A stretch of 64,000 nucleotides of DNA from Bacteroidia bacterium (GTDB lineage Bacteria > Bacteroidota > Bacteroidia > Flavobacteriales > Flavobacteriaceae): NCBI GenBank assembly GCA_030427585.1, contig JAUIBW010000003.1, positions 1 to 64,000 on the forward strand, written 5' to 3'. This document shows, piece after piece, positions 7,857 through 17,265 of the stretch. The notes beneath the pieces were generated by a model. It was not told where the DNA came from, did no database searches, and saw nothing but the letters and a program-made list of their open reading frames with translations. Numbering within the stretch: the first letter of the stretch is position 1; each line of letters starts with the position of its first letter. Position numbers and translations under genes: made by a program.

Positions 7857-10800
7857 ATGAAAACAAAATTCGCACAATTCTTTTTCATATTATTTTTGCT
7901 TGCATTTACTTTTTCAATCTATGGGCAACGTGCTAAAACAAAACAAGAAATATCGACTGTATTATCAGATTCGGTATTCTCTGGATTAAAATTAAGAAAT
8001 ATCGGTCCGGCTTTTATGTCTGGTAGGATAGCAGATGTTGCCATTCATCCTGAAAACGAAAGTATTTGGTATGTCGCTGTGGGCTCGGGAGGAGTATGGA
8101 AAACCGTAAACTCTGGAACTACCTGGAAACCAATATTTGATGACCAGACATCATATTCTATTGGTTGTGTAACCATAGATCCGGTTAATCATAATACAAT
8201 ATGGGTAGGCACTGGAGAAAATGTAGGAGGACGTCATATAGGATATGGTGATGGTATCTATCGTAGTGATGATGGAGGAGCTTCATGGACCAATATGGGA
8301 TTGAAAACATCAGAACACATTTCTAAAATTATTATACATCCCGAAAACTCTAATATAATTTGGGTGGCTGCTCAAGGCCCTCTATGGAAAAAAGGAGGAG
8401 ATCGAGGGTTATATAAATCTATTGATGGAGGAAAAACATGGAAAAAGACGCTTGGAGATGATACTTGGGTTGGTGTTACCGATTTAGTAATGGACCCAAG
8501 AAACCCAGATCAGCTCTACGCTGCTACATGGCAAAGACATCGCACAGTTGCTGCTTATATGGGAGGAGGCCCGGGATCGGGATTACATCGCAGTACAGAC
8601 GGAGGAGAAACATGGGAAAGACTTAAAAACGGACTTCCTAAATCCTGGATGGGGAAAATAGGATTAGCTATTTCACCGCAACAACCCGATATTTTATATG
8701 CAGCTATTGAACTAGATCGAAGAACCGGAGGAGTATATCGCTCTGCAGATCGTGGTACTACCTGGGAAAAACAATCGAATGCTGTTGCAGGAGCTACAGG
8801 GCCGCATTATTACCAGGAATTGTATACCTCACCCCATCATTTTGAAAGACTGTACCTGGTAGATAATACAATGCAAATCTCTGTAGATGGAGGAAAAACA
8901 TTTACAAGGATGAATGAAGAGCATAAACATGGGGATAATCATGCTATAGCTTTTAAGAAGGAAGATCCTGATTACCTTTTGGTAGGAACTGATGGAGGGC
9001 TGTATGAAACTTTTGATCTTACTAAAAACTGGAGATTTATAGAGAACCTCCCGGTAACACAATATTATAAAGTAGCTGTAGATGATTCTGAGCCTTTTTA
9101 TAATATTTATGGAGGAACCCAGGATAATAGTACACAAGGTGGACCATCACGAACCGATAACTTACATGGAATTCAAAATTCTGATTGGAAAATCGTATTA
9201 AATTGGGATGGTCACCAACCTGCTACAGAACCAGGTAACCCAAATATCATTTATGCAGAGCGCCAAGAAGGAAATCTAAGTCGTGTAGACCTAAGCACAG
9301 GAGAAGTAATTGATATCCAACCCCAGCCTGGAGCAGAAGAAGATTTTGAACGTTTTAATTGGGATGCGCCAATTTTGGTAAGTGCTCATAATCCTGCTCG
9401 TATCTATTTTGCTTCTCACCGTGTATGGAGATCTGATAATAGAGGAGATCAATGGAAAGCTATATCAGGAGATTTAACCAAAAATCAAGAAAGAATAGAA
9501 TTATCTATTATGGGTAAAAAACAATCATGGGATGCCCCCTGGGATTTCCTGGCAATGTCTAACTATAATACAATCACTTCGATAGCAGAATCCCCAAAAC
9601 AAGAAAATATCCTTTATGCAGGAACCGACGATGGAATTATTCAGGCAACAGAAGATGGAGGGAGCAATTGGCGAAAAATTGATGTAAGTACACTGCCTGG
9701 AGTTCCCGCAACAGCATTTGTTAATGATATTAAAGCAGATCTTTTTGATGCAAACACAGTATATGTAGCTCTTGATAATCATAAATACGGAGATTTTAAT
9801 CCTTATTTGGTAAAGAGTACGGATAATGGAAGAACATGGAAATCTATAAACGGAAATCTTCCGAAAAAAACATTAGTATGGAGAGTTGTGCAAGATCATG
9901 TACAACCTAATCTTTTGTTTGCAGCTACAGAGTTTGGAATTTATTTTACCATAAATGGAGGTAATCGTTGGGTAAAACTGAAAGGAGGTGTACCTACAAT
10001 TTCGTTTCGTGATTTGGTAGTTCAGCGTAAAGAGAATGATTTAGTAGGAGCTTCTTTCGGAAGAGGTTTTTTCATATTTGATGATTTTTCTCTTTTAAGA
10101 AATATTTCTGAAGCTAAACTGAAAGAAGAAGCCGCACTATTTCCAACCAGAGATGCATGGTGGTACATCCCAAGACCTAGTTTAAGTTTTGATGATAAAA
10201 AAGGAAGTCAGGGAGCTTCGCATTATGTGGCTCCTAATCCCGATTTTGGAGCTGTATTAACATACTACTTAAAAGACGGGGTAAAAACCAGTAAAGAAAA
10301 CCGACAAGAGTTAGAAGAAAAGAATAAAGGAAAAGATATTGTTTTTCCTGGTTGGGATAGAGTAGAGGCAGAACGAACAGAAAGTAAACCACGTATACTA
10401 TTGACGATAACAAATAGTACTGGAAAGGCTATTCGTAGGATAGAAGGACCCGTTACATCAGGTTTTCATAGAGTAGCATGGGATTTACGATATCCTGCCA
10501 CAGATGCAATTTTTTTAGAGAAACAAGAAAACCCATATGAATCTCCTCGTGGATTTATGGCTGCTCCGGGACAGTATACAGCTACATTATCCAAAATCGT
10601 AAACGGAAAAGTAACTCGGCTTTCGGACCCTATTTCTTTTATGGTTAAACGCATGCATAATGGTACGTTAAAGGGGGCGACACTTGAAAAAGTGACAACG
10701 TTTTGGAGAAGTTATGAAAATACTATTGGTAGAGTTTCTGCTCTAAGTATGAAAGTAAATAAGGCAGGAAAACGTATTAAAGCTATGAGAACTGCTTTAT

Positions 10801-11129
10801 TGAGAGCAAATAGTGCTCCTGGTGATCTGGATGCTCGTTTAAATGCTTTAGAACAGCGTATAGCAAATCTAAATAAAGAATTCTTTGGGAATACTGCTAA
10901 GCAACAAGTAGGTGAGAAGACGAAGCCTACTATTGAACATAGAATGTTTTCTATTTATAAAGGTATAGAGCGATCTACGTATGGGCCAACCAGCACACAT
11001 TTGGAAACGATGAAAATAATTAATGACCAATTACAAAATATTACTTCTAAGTTTACTGCTTTAAATAGTGAAATAAATTTATTTTCAAAGGCATTACAAG
11101 AAGCAGGGGCACCATTTGTAGAGGAATAA
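7857..11129 (+). CDS. Exported beta-propeller (VPS10/sortilin-like, BNR repeat) protein
   Basis: A 1090-residue exported protein. A signal peptide occupies residues 1-24 when started at ATG 7857; the nine codons upstream from TTG 7830 would spoil it. Residues 30-760 hold many BNR/Asp-box repeats of the kind SxDGGxTW (SDDGGASW, SIDGGKTW, STDGGETW, STDNGRTW), forming one or two beta-propellers like sortilin/VPS10 and glycosyl-hydrolase-like proteins. A C-terminal region after about 850 contains a beta-sandwich and then helices. Homologues are widespread in Bacteroidota and often called glycosyl hydrolases, but no catalytic pair is evident. It is periplasmic or on the surface, with no type IX sorting tail. 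Confidence 0.88.
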   Translation: MKTKFAQFFFILFLLAFTFSIYGQRAKTKQEISTVLSDSVFSGLKLRNIGPAFMSGRIADVAIHPENESIWYVAVGSGGVWKTVNSGTTWKPIFDDQTSYSIGCVTIDPVNHNTIWVGTGENVGGRHIGYGDGIYRSDDGGASWTNMGLKTSEHISKIIIHPENSNIIWVAAQGPLWKKGGDRGLYKSIDGGKTWKKTLGDDTWVGVTDLVMDPRNPDQLYAATWQRHRTVAAYMGGGPGSGLHRSTDGGETWERLKNGLPKSWMGKIGLAISPQQPDILYAAIELDRRTGGVYRSADRGTTWEKQSNAVAGATGPHYYQELYTSPHHFERLYLVDNTMQISVDGGKTFTRMNEEHKHGDNHAIAFKKEDPDYLLVGTDGGLYETFDLTKNWRFIENLPVTQYYKVAVDDSEPFYNIYGGTQDNSTQGGPSRTDNLHGIQNSDWKIVLNWDGHQPATEPGNPNIIYAERQEGNLSRVDLSTGEVIDIQPQPGAEEDFERFNWDAPILVSAHNPARIYFASHRVWRSDNRGDQWKAISGDLTKNQERIELSIMGKKQSWDAPWDFLAMSNYNTITSIAESPKQENILYAGTDDGIIQATEDGGSNWRKIDVSTLPGVPATAFVNDIKADLFDANTVYVALDNHKYGDFNPYLVKSTDNGRTWKSINGNLPKKTLVWRVVQDHVQPNLLFAATEFGIYFTINGGNRWVKLKGGVPTISFRDLVVQRKENDLVGASFGRGFFIFDDFSLLRNISEAKLKEEAALFPTRDAWWYIPRPSLSFDDKKGSQGASHYVAPNPDFGAVLTYYLKDGVKTSKENRQELEEKNKGKDIVFPGWDRVEAERTESKPRILLTITNSTGKAIRRIEGPVTSGFHRVAWDLRYPATDAIFLEKQENPYESPRGFMAAPGQYTATLSKIVNGKVTRLSDPISFMVKRMHNGTLKGATLEKVTTFWRSYENTIGRVSALSMKVNKAGKRIKAMRTALLRANSAPGDLDARLNALEQRIANLNKEFFGNTAKQQVGEKTKPTIEHRMFSIYKGIERSTYGPTSTHLETMKIINDQLQNITSKFTALNSEINLFSKALQEAGAPFVEE

Positions 11130-11157
11130 TTATTTAGAGATATAGACTTAGTATTGA

Positions 11158-12843
11158 TTAATATCCAGCTGCCTGTCCATCTTTACGAGATTCAGAAGCT
11201 CCGTAATATACACCATCTTTTACCATAATAGCTTGGTAGCCTCCATAAGGGCCTAAAGCGTAGGATACGTTATGACCTTTTGAAAGCAGACCTCTAATTG
11301 TTTCGTATGAAATCCCAGATTCAATATGTAGAGTTCCTCCGTTGGTCATTTCTTCTCCTGTGGGTTGCGATGATCCCATATGATTTATTCTGGGAGCATC
11401 TCCTGCTTCCTGTAGGTTCATTCCAAAATCAATCATGTTTACGATAATCTGTACATGTCCTTGAGGTTGCATACCACCACCCATAAGCCCAAAACTCATA
11501 AAAGGTTTTCCATCTTTGGTAACAAATGCAGGAATAATGGTATGAAATGGTCTTTTTTTAGGTTCATAAATGTTAAAATGACCTTCTTTCAATGAAAACA
11601 ACTCACCTCTGTCTTGTAAAATAAAACCAAGTTCGGTTGGTGTCATTCCCGACCCCATACCTCTATAATTACTTTGTATTAAGGATACCATATTTCCTTC
11701 CTCGTCTGCAACGGTAAGATATATGGTATCTCCATCATTAAGGTTCCCGGCATCATATGTTTTTGCAGCTTTGTTTTTATCAATAAGCTTTCTTCTTTGA
11801 TCAGCATAATTTTTAGAAATAAGCCGATCTACAGGAATAGTATTAAAATCTGGATCTGCATAAAATTTTGCGCGATCTTCGTAAGCTAGTTTTTTAGCTT
11901 CAGTTAAAATGTGTAGATATTCTGTCGTACCAAATCCCATAGATTTGATATCATATTTTTCAAGAATATTTAGCATTTGTAAAGCAGCTATTCCTTGACC
12001 GTTTGGAGGTAATTCCCATACATCGTATCCTCGATAATTTGTAGATACAGGCTCTACCCATTCTGACGTATGATTTTTTAGATCATCATAGCTCAGAAAT
12101 CCACCATTTTCTTTCACATACTTTGCAATGGTTTTAGCAATATCTCCTTTATAGAAAGCATCTCTACCTTCATTTGCAATTTTTTGAAGTGTATTTGCTA
12201 AAAAAAGGTTTTTAAAAATCTCTCCTTTTTTAGGAGCATCACCTTTTGGCATATACGTGGTTTTAAAACCGGGGTATTTTGATAAAAACTTAGCGCTTAA
12301 TTGCATATAATATGCAACCAGTTCGGTTACAGGAAAACCTTCACGAGCGTAGTTGATAGTAGGTTGCAAAATCTTTTTCATACTTAATTTACCAAACTTA
12401 CCATGTAGTTCATACCATCCATCTACACAACCAGGAACAGAAACAGGAAGAGCTCCATGAGATGGTATTTTTGCATGATTGTTTTTCTTGAAATATTCTA
12501 AAGCTAACTTTTCGGGAGACCGCCCACTCGCATTTAACCCATATAATTTTTGGGTTTTGGCGTCCCATACAATGGCAAATAAGTCACCACCTATTCCGTT
12601 TCCTGTTGGTTCCATTAATCCAAGCATTGCATTAGCAGCAATTGCTGCATCAATTGCGTTACCTCCTTGTTTTAATATGTCAAGAGCGGTTTGTGTAGCC
12701 AAAGGATGACTTGTGGCTGCCATTGCGTGGGTAGCAATTACTTCAGATCGTGTGGCAAAGCTTTTACCAGTAATTCGATCCTGTGAGAAGATAATACTTA
12801 TAGGTACTAAAAAAAGAAAACAAAGGGTGTTGAATGATTTCAT
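11158..12843 (-). CDS. ggt: Gamma-glutamyltransferase (glutathione hydrolase)
   Basis: An exported Ntn-hydrolase of 561 residues with signal peptide SFNTLCFLFLVPISIIFSQ. It has the family's N-terminal TSHPLATQTALDILKQGGNA and NGIGGDLF segments. The self-cleavage site is at GDTIYLTVAD, whose first threonine aligns with the catalytic threonine of the small subunit. Later motifs are SNYRGMGSGM and the C-terminal GLMGGGMQPQGHVQ. It hydrolyses glutathione and gamma-glutamyl compounds in the periplasm. Convergent with the propeller gene, 28 bases between stops. One odd point is Leu-Thr in place of the usual Ser two residues before VxD, which is tolerated in relatives. Confidence 0.93.
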   Translation of the reverse strand: MKSFNTLCFLFLVPISIIFSQDRITGKSFATRSEVIATHAMAATSHPLATQTALDILKQGGNAIDAAIAANAMLGLMEPTGNGIGGDLFAIVWDAKTQKLYGLNASGRSPEKLALEYFKKNNHAKIPSHGALPVSVPGCVDGWYELHGKFGKLSMKKILQPTINYAREGFPVTELVAYYMQLSAKFLSKYPGFKTTYMPKGDAPKKGEIFKNLFLANTLQKIANEGRDAFYKGDIAKTIAKYVKENGGFLSYDDLKNHTSEWVEPVSTNYRGYDVWELPPNGQGIAALQMLNILEKYDIKSMGFGTTEYLHILTEAKKLAYEDRAKFYADPDFNTIPVDRLISKNYADQRRKLIDKNKAAKTYDAGNLNDGDTIYLTVADEEGNMVSLIQSNYRGMGSGMTPTELGFILQDRGELFSLKEGHFNIYEPKKRPFHTIIPAFVTKDGKPFMSFGLMGGGMQPQGHVQIIVNMIDFGMNLQEAGDAPRINHMGSSQPTGEEMTNGGTLHIESGISYETIRGLLSKGHNVSYALGPYGGYQAIMVKDGVYYGASESRKDGQAAGY

Positions 12844-13005
12844 GTGGATGAGATGATAAAATATTCAAACAAGATAAGGAATACGCTATAATAATTGATG
12901 TAAATATCTTGCAAAATGATAGCACAAGTCTATTTTAAAATCAGGTTGTTATAAAACATACCCAAGCAAATTATCAAGAAGTAAGAAGAAAGGGAAGGGC
13001 AAATA

Positions 13006-13716
13006 TTACTTTTTTTTCTTAAAAAAGGGAATCAGATAACTTATAGAATATCCATACCCTACACCAATATTACTAAAATCATTAGTACGGCCAAATCCAG
13101 GGATATATAGATTATCGAATCTATCAGGTTTTTTTTCACTTACAAGAGTTCTAAGAGATACATTGGCTCCCAGATATAGATTATTAATAAGCTCTACTTT
13201 AATCCCAAGAACTAATTCTATCCAGCTGGCATTTAAGCCATCAGATTTAATACTTTCGGTTATTTGATTTGGTCCAAAATAATTTGTGCTTGTAAAAATA
13301 GAATAATCGTTTAGTGTTTGTTCAAAAGTAGAAAACCCATACCGTAACCCTACATAAATACTATTTTGCATCCCATACCAATTATCATATATGTTATAAT
13401 CTACACCAACTCTTGCATAGCTTCCGGATCCTTTTGTATTAATATTCTCTTCGTCTCTTATTAAGGATTCATTACCTATTTCTGCAGCGAGATAGAACTT
13501 TTTGTAAAACCTGTAATCTCCAACAATTTCGAATCCAGAATAGTTATCATCAACTGCTGTTCTGATTAATCGACCGAGGTCGACTCCTGCTCTAAAACCA
13601 TATTTTTCTGCGGGAGGAAGTGTATCTTTTGCACTAACCTTTGGTTCTTCTTGCCCATAGCAAAAACTGGTAATTAAAATGCTAATGAAAAATAAATACG
13701 TGTGCAGTTGTTTCAT
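13006..13716 (-). CDS. DUF6048 outer-membrane-like protein
   Basis: A 236-residue exported protein. The signal peptide ends near FCYGQ, then alternating beta strands with aromatic ends (YGFRAGVDLGRLI, YSISYLIPFF) indicate a small beta-barrel or barrel-like fold, as expected of DUF6048. Its first 35 bases overlap the end of the DUF6452 gene, so the two are translationally linked. In flavobacteria these two families are neighbours of rlmD, as here. The function is unknown; assembly in or at the outer membrane is an inference. Confidence 0.8.
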   Translation of the reverse strand: MKQLHTYLFFISILITSFCYGQEEPKVSAKDTLPPAEKYGFRAGVDLGRLIRTAVDDNYSGFEIVGDYRFYKKFYLAAEIGNESLIRDEENINTKGSGSYARVGVDYNIYDNWYGMQNSIYVGLRYGFSTFEQTLNDYSIFTSTNYFGPNQITESIKSDGLNASWIELVLGIKVELINNLYLGANVSLRTLVSEKKPDRFDNLYIPGFGRTNDFSNIGVGYGYSISYLIPFFKKKK

Positions 13717-14206
13717 CGGTTACGTTCTCTCTTTGTATTGTTATATTTTTGATCCAGCTCCCATCATCTCCTGCTTCTGGTGGAGATACAGTAAGACCTT
13801 TGTAATTAATCTTAAATCCACAAGCACTACTTACATATTCTTCTTCTGTTGTGTATTGAAAACTTACAATATCTTTATTAGGAAGGGGATCGGTATCACT
13901 ATTATTAGCTGTGTCAGAATTTATAGTAAATTCATAATCAGTAATCGATGCATCATTTCTTAAAGGGATTAGGATAGAATCTGTAACTGTACCCAAAGTA
14001 AAAGGGTTTTCGACACCTACTGCCTTTACCTGTAATTCTGATGGAGCTTTTACTTGAGTACCCGCATCAAAGTCAATAAATTTTATGACTAAAAAAGGCG
14101 TGGTAGGAGTACCTTCTGCACATATATCATCTCGTTCACAGCTTAAATTTGAACATAAAGTTAAGCCTCCTATTACTATAAAAAATAAATATTTATATAC
14201 TCTCAT
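13682..14206 (-). CDS. DUF6452 family lipoprotein
   Basis: A roughly 174-residue lipoprotein. Starting at ATG 14206 (MRVYKYLFFIVIGG) gives a proper signal peptide with lipobox LSCERD; the nine codons from ATG 14233 would add a charged lead and are probably not used. The rest is a beta-rich domain with conserved cysteines (CAEG near the start, ACGFKINYKG near the end). It overlaps the following DUF6048 gene by 35 bases. The function is unknown; the pair is a conserved flavobacterial unit. Confidence 0.78.
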   Translation of the reverse strand: MRVYKYLFFIVIGGLTLCSNLSCERDDICAEGTPTTPFLVIKFIDFDAGTQVKAPSELQVKAVGVENPFTLGTVTDSILIPLRNDASITDYEFTINSDTANNSDTDPLPNKDIVSFQYTTEEEYVSSACGFKINYKGLTVSPPEAGDDGSWIKNITIQRENVTDETTAHVFIFH

Positions 14207-14482
14207 ATAGTATTTTTTTTCTATCTCAACCATAAGTATTATTGAATATGATTTTTCGTAACTACCCTCTATACAATAAGGATAAAAATACAGTTAGATG
14301 AATGCAAAAATATTAAAACCAAATAAGTTTCGAATAGCTATTTGCGTGACCAAAAATATAAAAGATAAACCAATTCGTACTGGTTATTTCTTAAAAATAA
14401 AGGACTCGAATAAAGTAGATGTGTTGCTGTTTATATCATATTTTGATTTTTGTGAAGTTTTTACTGCTCTAAATTTTGTTTG
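14207..14482. other. Intergenic region, nothing firm
   Basis: This lies between the DUF6452 gene and the terminator of the next upstream gene. A 61-codon plus-strand frame (14298-14483) has no family resemblance and poor codon character. The DUF6452 promoter must lie here, but I cannot point to it. Confidence 0.4.
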
Positions 14483-14511
14483 AAAAACCGGGAACTTTTA
14501 ACAGCTCCCGG
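14483..14511 (-). terminator. Rho-independent terminator
   Basis: On the minus strand CCGGGAGC pairs with GTTCCCGG (one mismatch), followed by TTTTTC. It lies about 60 bases after the stop of the 14573-14980 gene and separates it from the DUF6452/DUF6048 pair. Confidence 0.75.
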
Positions 14512-14572
14512 CCACCACAATAGAAAATGTAGAAGATTGCTACATCAAGTTGCCATAATCTAAAGGGTGTGA

Positions 14573-14980
14573 TTAATCCATAAAAACCAGATTTCGAGCT
14601 TTTGCTTTACAGTTGTGGTTAAAAATTATGGTACAGCAGTAATAATTTCTTTTATTTTCACCTTCCTGATTTATCCAGTCTACATAATTAATTACTGTAA
14701 ATGTAGAATCATTAACGACCCTAACATCTTTATCACTTTCTCCAAAAGAAATAATGGTTGATGATCGTAATCTTTTATTGATGATAGCATGTGATGCAGT
14801 TAATGCCTCGGATTTATGAAAATAAAATAGGTTTTTATTATTTTTAGAACTAATAATTTGACCATTATTGTTATGGTAGAGATTGTATAAAACAGCTCCA
14901 GTTATTATGGTAATACATATGATTAGTATTACGAAGAGTTTTATTATAAACTCTCCTTTTTTTAAATTTAATATCATCAT
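14573..14980 (-). CDS. Small membrane-anchored protein, unknown
   Basis: A 135-residue protein with one N-terminal membrane helix (about 12-34) and a periplasmic domain of about 95 residues. The domain has two adjacent cysteines (YYCCTIIF) and a later cysteine, with predicted strands (SFTVINYVDWIN). I do not recognise the family; the fold hints at the small domains that measure or bind at the envelope, but nothing specific. It follows the 15022-15330 gene by 41 bases in the same direction and ends before a terminator, so the two are probably cotranscribed. Confidence 0.65.
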   Translation of the reverse strand: MMILNLKKGEFIIKLFVILIICITIITGAVLYNLYHNNNGQIISSKNNKNLFYFHKSEALTASHAIINKRLRSSTIISFGESDKDVRVVNDSTFTVINYVDWINQEGENKRNYYCCTIIFNHNCKAKARNLVFMD

Positions 14981-15021
14981 TATAAGCCTTGGTGGTAGTA
15001 AGACGGTTTGTGTACAAAAAA

Positions 15022-15330
15022 TTATGGTAAGTTAACGTTAGCATTTTTTGCATCACGTTCTTCCTGTTCTTTTATTTTTATCCATTTAGTATAATTTTCT
15101 TTATCTCCGATTTGAAGAAAGGCTTCTGCAACGAATCCTGCATGTAATGATGCTTCTATACCAGAGCCGTTTCGTTTAACAATATTGTATTGTTTTATGG
15201 CTTCTTGTGCAACTTGATTTTTGGTTTCATTAGTCTGATATTGGCCAGTATCACTGGAACCGGTAGTAAATAAGAAATAAATTAAAATAAGAAGAATGAA
15301 GATCAGGGGTATTTTTACTACATTTCTCAT
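15022..15330 (-). CDS. Small membrane-anchored protein, unknown
   Basis: A 102-residue protein with an N-terminal membrane helix (PLIFILLILIYFLF, about 8-21) and a helical C-terminal part. The segment AQEAIKQYNIVKRNGSGIEASLHAGFVAEAFLQIGDKENYTKW has the look of a single TPR-like helix pair. No name can be given. It is probably cotranscribed with the next gene. Together they sit between rlmD and DUF6452/DUF6048, which are usually adjacent in relatives, so they look like an insertion. Confidence 0.65.
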   Translation of the reverse strand: MRNVVKIPLIFILLILIYFLFTTGSSDTGQYQTNETKNQVAQEAIKQYNIVKRNGSGIEASLHAGFVAEAFLQIGDKENYTKWIKIKEQEERDAKNANVNLP

Positions 15331-15739
15331 AACTGTTAGTTTAGATAAACTTAGGTTTGATTATAAATTTATTGTAGTAGCAATCTTCGAATACAAATGT
15401 AGGAAATAACTCATGATATTAACTGTGGTTTACAAGTTAACTTTTTATGGTAAAACCATAATATCTAAACTTGTATAAATAGGATTAACTGTCTGATAAC
15501 CAGTTGTTATTGCTGTTTTTGTTAAAAAAGAAGTATTTGCTAGTAAAGCGCTTGTTATCAGAGAATTTCCTGATAATTAGGCGCTTTAATATATAAGGAT
15601 TGAAAAAAAATCGATGAAATACATATTGAAATTGTAATTCATCAAATCATTCATCAACTAATTAAAGTCTTGTATTAATTTTTGGTCAGCAAAAATATAC
15701 CAGAAATTAGCACTTTTTTTACTGTAAAACTAGTTGTAT
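15331..15739. other. Intergenic region with a large hairpin
   Basis: This 409-base stretch between rlmD and the small membrane-protein genes contains a two-part hairpin at 15545-15587 (described separately) and otherwise no gene or promoter that I can support. Confidence 0.4.
15545..15587. other. Two-tier hairpin downstream of rlmD
   Basis: AAAGCGC (15545) pairs with GCGCTTT (15581) and, inside it, TTATCAG pairs with CTGATAA, separated by a small internal loop. There is no T run on either side, so it is not a standard terminator. It may stabilise the rlmD 3' end or be part of a small RNA. Confidence 0.55.
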
Positions 15740-17149
15740 CTACCTCTTTTCAAGTAATACTACATTTTCAACGTGATATGTTTGTGGGAACATATCGACT
15801 GGTTGAACTTTACTAACTTTATACATCTCATCTAGCAATGAAAGGTCACGTGCCTGTGTTGCACTATTACAACTTACATATACTATTTTTTGAGGAGAAA
15901 TGTTTAATAATTGTCCAACAACATCTTTATGCATTCCATCTCTAGGAGGGTCTGTAATAATCACTTCGGGCCAACCATGCTGAGAAATAAAATCTTTGGT
16001 AAATACCTTCTTCATATCTCCAACATAAAATTCTACATTGTTAATATTGTTTCGCCTTGCATTTTCTTTTGCATCTTCTATAGCTTCAGGAACAGCTTCT
16101 ACGCCAATTACTTTTTTCGCTTTTTTTGCAATAAATTGTGCAATTGTACCGGTACCTGTGTACAGGTCATATACTAACTCTTCTCCGGTAAGGTTAGCAA
16201 AATCCCGGGTTACTTTATATAATTCGTAAGCTTGTTTAGAATTTGTTTGATAAAAAGATTTAGCATTAATTCTAAACCGCAATCCTTCCATTTCTTCTTC
16301 AATATAATCTTTCCCCTGGTAACAAATAACCTCTTGATCATAGATTGTATCATTACCTTTTGGATTGATTGTATATTGAAGCGAAGTGATTTCTGGGAAT
16401 TCTGAAACCATATAATCTAATAGTAGTGTTCTTTTTTCGATATCTTCATGAAAAAATTGAAGCAAAACCATAATTTCTCCGGTAGATGCAATTCTAATCA
16501 TCAACGTACGCAAAAAACCATGCTGATTCCTTGCGTTATAAAAGGAAAGGTTATTTTTTGTGGCAAAAGTTTTTACTTTATTTCTAATCTCATTACTTGG
16601 ATCTTCCTGTAGATGACATGTATTGATATCCAAAATTTTATCCCACATTCCCGGAATATGAAACCCCAATGCATTTCTATTCTGAATTTCAGAATCACTT
16701 TTAATTTCATCAAGAGTTAGCCACCTGCTATCACTAAACGAAAATTCCATTTTATTTCTATAGAAGAATTGATCTTCGGAGCCAAGTATAGAATTTACTT
16801 TGGGTAGTTCAATTTTTCCCAATCGGGTTAGATTATTTACAACTTCTTGTTGCTTATAAGCTAATTGATGCTCATATCCCATAAATTGCCATTTACATCC
16901 TCCACAAGTTCCAAAATGTTCACAAATGGGTTCGGTACGTTTGTTTGATAATTTATGAAAGGTAGTGGTAGAACCTTCATAAAAGGCCTTGCGCTTTTTG
17001 GTAGTTTGGATATCTACTACATCTCCAGGAACGGCGTTATTAATAAAAATTACCTTTCCATCAGGTGCTTTAGCAATACTTTTTCCCTTTGCACCTGCAT
17101 CAATAACTTCGATATTCTCGAAGATCTGTCTTCTGTTTTTCCTTGCCAT
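15740..17149 (-). CDS. rlmD: 23S rRNA (uracil-1939-C5)-methyltransferase RlmD
   Basis: An iron-sulfur SAM methyltransferase of 469 residues. The N-terminal TRAM domain (about 5-65) is followed by the cluster cysteines in CEHFGTCGGC, with a further cysteine in DINTCHLQ. The Rossmann part has motif I VYDLYTGTGTIAQ, the TDPPRDG motif and the catalytic cysteine in YVSCNSATQARDL. The length and domain order are typical. The annotation could also be RumA/TrmA-type more generally, since U747 and U1939 enzymes are hard to separate. The promoter must lie in the 116-base gap shared with the divergent sigma factor gene. Confidence 0.93.
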   Translation of the reverse strand: MARKNRRQIFENIEVIDAGAKGKSIAKAPDGKVIFINNAVPGDVVDIQTTKKRKAFYEGSTTTFHKLSNKRTEPICEHFGTCGGCKWQFMGYEHQLAYKQQEVVNNLTRLGKIELPKVNSILGSEDQFFYRNKMEFSFSDSRWLTLDEIKSDSEIQNRNALGFHIPGMWDKILDINTCHLQEDPSNEIRNKVKTFATKNNLSFYNARNQHGFLRTLMIRIASTGEIMVLLQFFHEDIEKRTLLLDYMVSEFPEITSLQYTINPKGNDTIYDQEVICYQGKDYIEEEMEGLRFRINAKSFYQTNSKQAYELYKVTRDFANLTGEELVYDLYTGTGTIAQFIAKKAKKVIGVEAVPEAIEDAKENARRNNINNVEFYVGDMKKVFTKDFISQHGWPEVIITDPPRDGMHKDVVGQLLNISPQKIVYVSCNSATQARDLSLLDEMYKVSKVQPVDMFPQTYHVENVVLLEKR

Positions 17150-17265
17150 AGCGCAAAAATAACAATAGAAAGCATATACTTAATAAATATTCAATATATC
17201 TTAGAAAAAAGAAATAAAAAAATGAACCTATTTATTATTTCTATGTCTATAGTATAAAGACCAAT

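Noticed and set aside
12479..12709. Plus-strand frame inside ggt
   Set aside because: It is antisense to the strongly conserved gamma-glutamyltransferase gene and has no signature of its own.
14298..14483. 61-codon plus-strand frame in the DUF6452 upstream gap
   Set aside because: No family resemblance, lysine/isoleucine composition expected of random AT-rich DNA, and it runs up to the terminator hairpin.
14871..15056. 61-codon minus frame between the two small membrane genes
   Set aside because: It overlaps both neighbours in another frame and lacks a credible start or domain.
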